A stretch of 64,000 nt of DNA. It comes from Microbacterium arabinogalactanolyticum. Lineage in GTDB: Bacteria; Actinomycetota; Actinomycetes; Actinomycetales; Microbacteriaceae. Where the stretch lies: contig NZ_BRZC01000007.1 in assembly GCF_030268005.1 (NCBI RefSeq), positions 1,187,349 through 1,251,348 of the forward strand. Direction: 5' to 3'. The notes under the pieces are model-generated. The model made no database searches. It was not told the origin of the DNA and worked only from the letters and a program-made list of their open reading frames with translations. A program made the translations under genes and the position numbers. This document shows, piece after piece, positions 62,647 to 64,000 of this stretch (position 1 is the first letter of the stretch; each line of letters opens with the position of its first letter).

Positions 62647-64000
62647 TCAGTCCTGCTGGCGCGGCCTCGCGATCATGAGCGAGCCGAGCATCAGGAACAG
62701 CAGAGCGGCCAGTCCGAGGATGGACGGCTCGCTCCCCGTGCTCGCGAGGGTGGCAGCGCCGCCCTGCGAGTTCGAGCCCGAGCGGGACGCGCCGTGCACA
62801 ACGGCCGCAGCCGCGTGCGTCGCGCCGCTCGTCGAGCCCGGCGTACCCGGGTTACCAGGCGTGCCAGGCGTACCCGGGGTACCCGGGGTGCCCGGGGTAC
62901 CGGGCGTACCCGGCGTACCCGGCGTACCCGGCGTACCCGGTGTACCCGGTGTACCCGGCGTACCCGGCGTACCCGGTGTTCCGGGCTCACCTGCGTCGAG
63001 ACCGGGGACGAGGCCGCCGACAGTGTCGACGACCTCTCCCGCAAGACCACCGACGAGAGGCAGCTGACCAGCAGCATCGCCGACGCCGTCGACAACACCA
63101 CCGATCACTCCCAGCCCCGGAAGGCCAGGAGCTTCAGACCCATCGCCCGGGAGCCCCGGGGCGAGGCCGCCGACAGTGTCGACGACCTCCCCCGCAAGAC
63201 CACCGACGAGAGGCAGCTGACCAGCAGCACCGCCGACACCGTCGACAACACCACCGATCACTCCCAGCCCCGGGAGGCCGGGGACGGTGGGGTCGCCACC
63301 GGGAAGACCCGGCAGCTCACCCAGACCAGGAATCAGACCACCAATGGTGTCAACGACACCACCAACAACCCCGCCCAGGTCAGGCAGACCCGGAAGCCCC
63401 GGGAGACCCGGAAGACCAGGGACCGTGGGGTCACCGCCGGGCAGGCCCGGCAGTTCACCCAGACCCGGGACCAGACCACCGATCGTGTCAACGACACCAC
63501 CGAGGTCGGGCAGACCCGGAAGACCCGGAATCAGTCCACCAAGGTCAGGGAGACCCGGAAGACCCGGGACCGTGGGGTCACCACCGGGAAGACCCGGCAG
63601 CTCACCCAGACCAGGAACCAGACCACCGATCGTGTCAACGACACCACCAACGACCCCGCCCAGGTCAGGAAGACCCGGAAGACCCGGAAGACCCGGGACA
63701 GTGGGGTCGCCACCGGGCAGGCCCGGCAGCTCACCCAGACCCGGGATCAGGCCACCAATGGTGTCAACGACACCACCAACGACCCCAGCCAGATCAGGCA
63801 GACCCGGAAGACCCGGGATGAGTCCACCCAGGTCGGGGAGACCCGGGAGACCGGGAACGGTGGGGTCACCACCGGGAAGACCCGGCAGCTCCGGAAGACC
63901 CGGGACCAGACCGCCGATGGTGTCAACGACACCACCGACAACCCCACCCAGGTCAGGAAGACCCGGGAGACCCGGAACAGTGGGGTCACCACCGGGAAGA
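62647..64000 (-). CDS. LAxTG-anchored repetitive wall protein, C-terminal part (runs off right edge)
   Basis: The frame stays open from the TGA at 62647 to the window edge, about 450 residues; the start lies outside. The C-terminus is a sorting signal: LASTG, a hydrophobic helix ([18 protein letters not shown]) and RPRQQD. LAxTG is the class E sortase motif. Before it is a (GTP)n collagen-like stretch of about 15 triplets. Further N-terminal are repeats of about 40-55 residues such as [19 protein letters not shown] and [18 protein letters not shown]. It is probably an extended surface fibre. Confidence 0.85.
   Translation of the reverse strand, partial: LPGGDPTVPGLPGLPDLGGVVGGVVDTIGGLVPGLPELPGLPGGDPTVPGLPGLPDLGGLIPGLPGLPDLAGVVGGVVDTIGGLIPGLGELPGLPGGDPTVPGLPGLPGLPDLGGVVGGVVDTIGGLVPGLGELPGLPGGDPTVPGLPGLPDLGGLIPGLPGLPDLGGVVDTIGGLVPGLGELPGLPGGDPTVPGLPGLPGLPGLPDLGGVVGGVVDTIGGLIPGLGELPGLPGGDPTVPGLPGLGVIGGVVDGVGGAAGQLPLVGGLAGEVVDTVGGLAPGLPGDGSEAPGLPGLGVIGGVVDGVGDAAGQLPLVGGLAGEVVDTVGGLVPGLDAGEPGTPGTPGTPGTPGTPGTPGTPGTPGTPGTPGTPGTPGTPGTPGNPGTPGSTSGATHAAAAVVHGASRSGSNSQGGAATLASTGSEPSILGLAALLFLMLGSLMIARPRQQD
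62845..62985 (-). repeat. 9-base tandem repeat coding for Gly-Thr-Pro triplets
   Basis: About 15 copies of a GGCGTACCC-type unit (plus strand) with synonymous changes. It encodes the collagen-like stalk directly before the sorting domain. Such runs are prone to slippage and length variation. Confidence 0.85.
63270..64000 (-). repeat. In-frame tandem repeats of about 130-160 bases
   Basis: The block containing [13 protein letters not shown] and [11 protein letters not shown] recurs at least six times to the window edge, with lengths varying in multiples of three. It encodes the rod of the wall protein. The 40-residue block [11 protein letters not shown]...VDTVGGL at 62990-63261 is a diverged pair of the same type. 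Confidence 0.8.

Noticed and set aside
62845..64000. Regular repeats that could be taken for a CRISPR array
   Set aside because: The units are multiples of three, stay in one open frame and encode Gly-Thr-Pro and Gly-Leu-Pro repeats; there are no unique spacers.

Overview
The window is very GC-rich DNA with long overlapping shadow frames, dense gene packing, many ATGA/GTGA stop-start overlaps and frequent GGATGCC/GGCATCC words. With class-E-type LAxTG sorting, DivIVA-type coiled coils, an MshB-like deacetylase, a ClgR/PopR-like regulator and Zur-type zinc control, this points to an actinobacterial chromosome, most likely a Microbacterium-like member of Microbacteriaceae (inference from family content, no search run). 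No rRNA, tRNA, CRISPR array, insertion sequence or prophage is evident.

Layout. 1-8.5 kb: zinc homeostasis (permease pair DUF318/TIGR03943, Fur/Zur regulator, znuABC with a Zur-box-like site), a DivIVA-like coiled-coil protein and a divergent TetR/DUF899 pair. 8.5-20.1 kb: a colinear locus bounded by two PIG-L deacetylases. It holds an MshB-like cytoplasmic deacetylase, a ROK repressor, a ferric/phosphonate-type ABC importer, an argininosuccinate-lyase-family enzyme, a ROK kinase and a large Tat-exported PIG-L/CBM9-like protein. Both end promoters carry related inverted repeats that look like one ROK regulon. 20.2-27 kb: branched-chain 2-oxoacid dehydrogenase (E1 alpha, E1 beta, E2) and two PLP aminotransferases. 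27-31.5 kb: holin-family membrane protein, a hydrolase with a small helical partner, a low-molecular-weight phosphatase, and purB starting at a CTG codon. 31.5-40.8 kb: MFS efflux, PQQ-type sugar dehydrogenase, membrane proteins, an accessory clpP pair (one subunit without its catalytic Ser) with a PopR-like regulator, EamA transporter and acyl-CoA synthetase. Five intergenic arrays of short motifs, mostly two forward plus two reverse copies, lie only in this stretch. 41-47 kb: MATE efflux, topoisomerase IB, hydrolase, DHFR-like reductase, J-domain protein, histidine phosphatase. 47-56.8 kb: serine hydrolase, DUF998-like membrane protein and a LacI-controlled GH3 glycosidase/ABC sugar importer operon, then a glutamate-racemase-like protein lacking both catalytic cysteines. 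56.8-64 kb: hydrolase, lipoprotein, dnaB with a cluster of DnaA-box-like sequences upstream, a secreted Ala/Pro/Gln-rich protein, a frameshifted P-loop kinase, and the C-terminal part of a long repetitive LAxTG-anchored wall protein running off the right edge.

The most interesting systems are the ROK-controlled deacetylase/lyase/importer locus (substrate unknown), the accessory ClpP/regulator module with tandem perfect operators, and the family of forward/reverse intergenic motif arrays.
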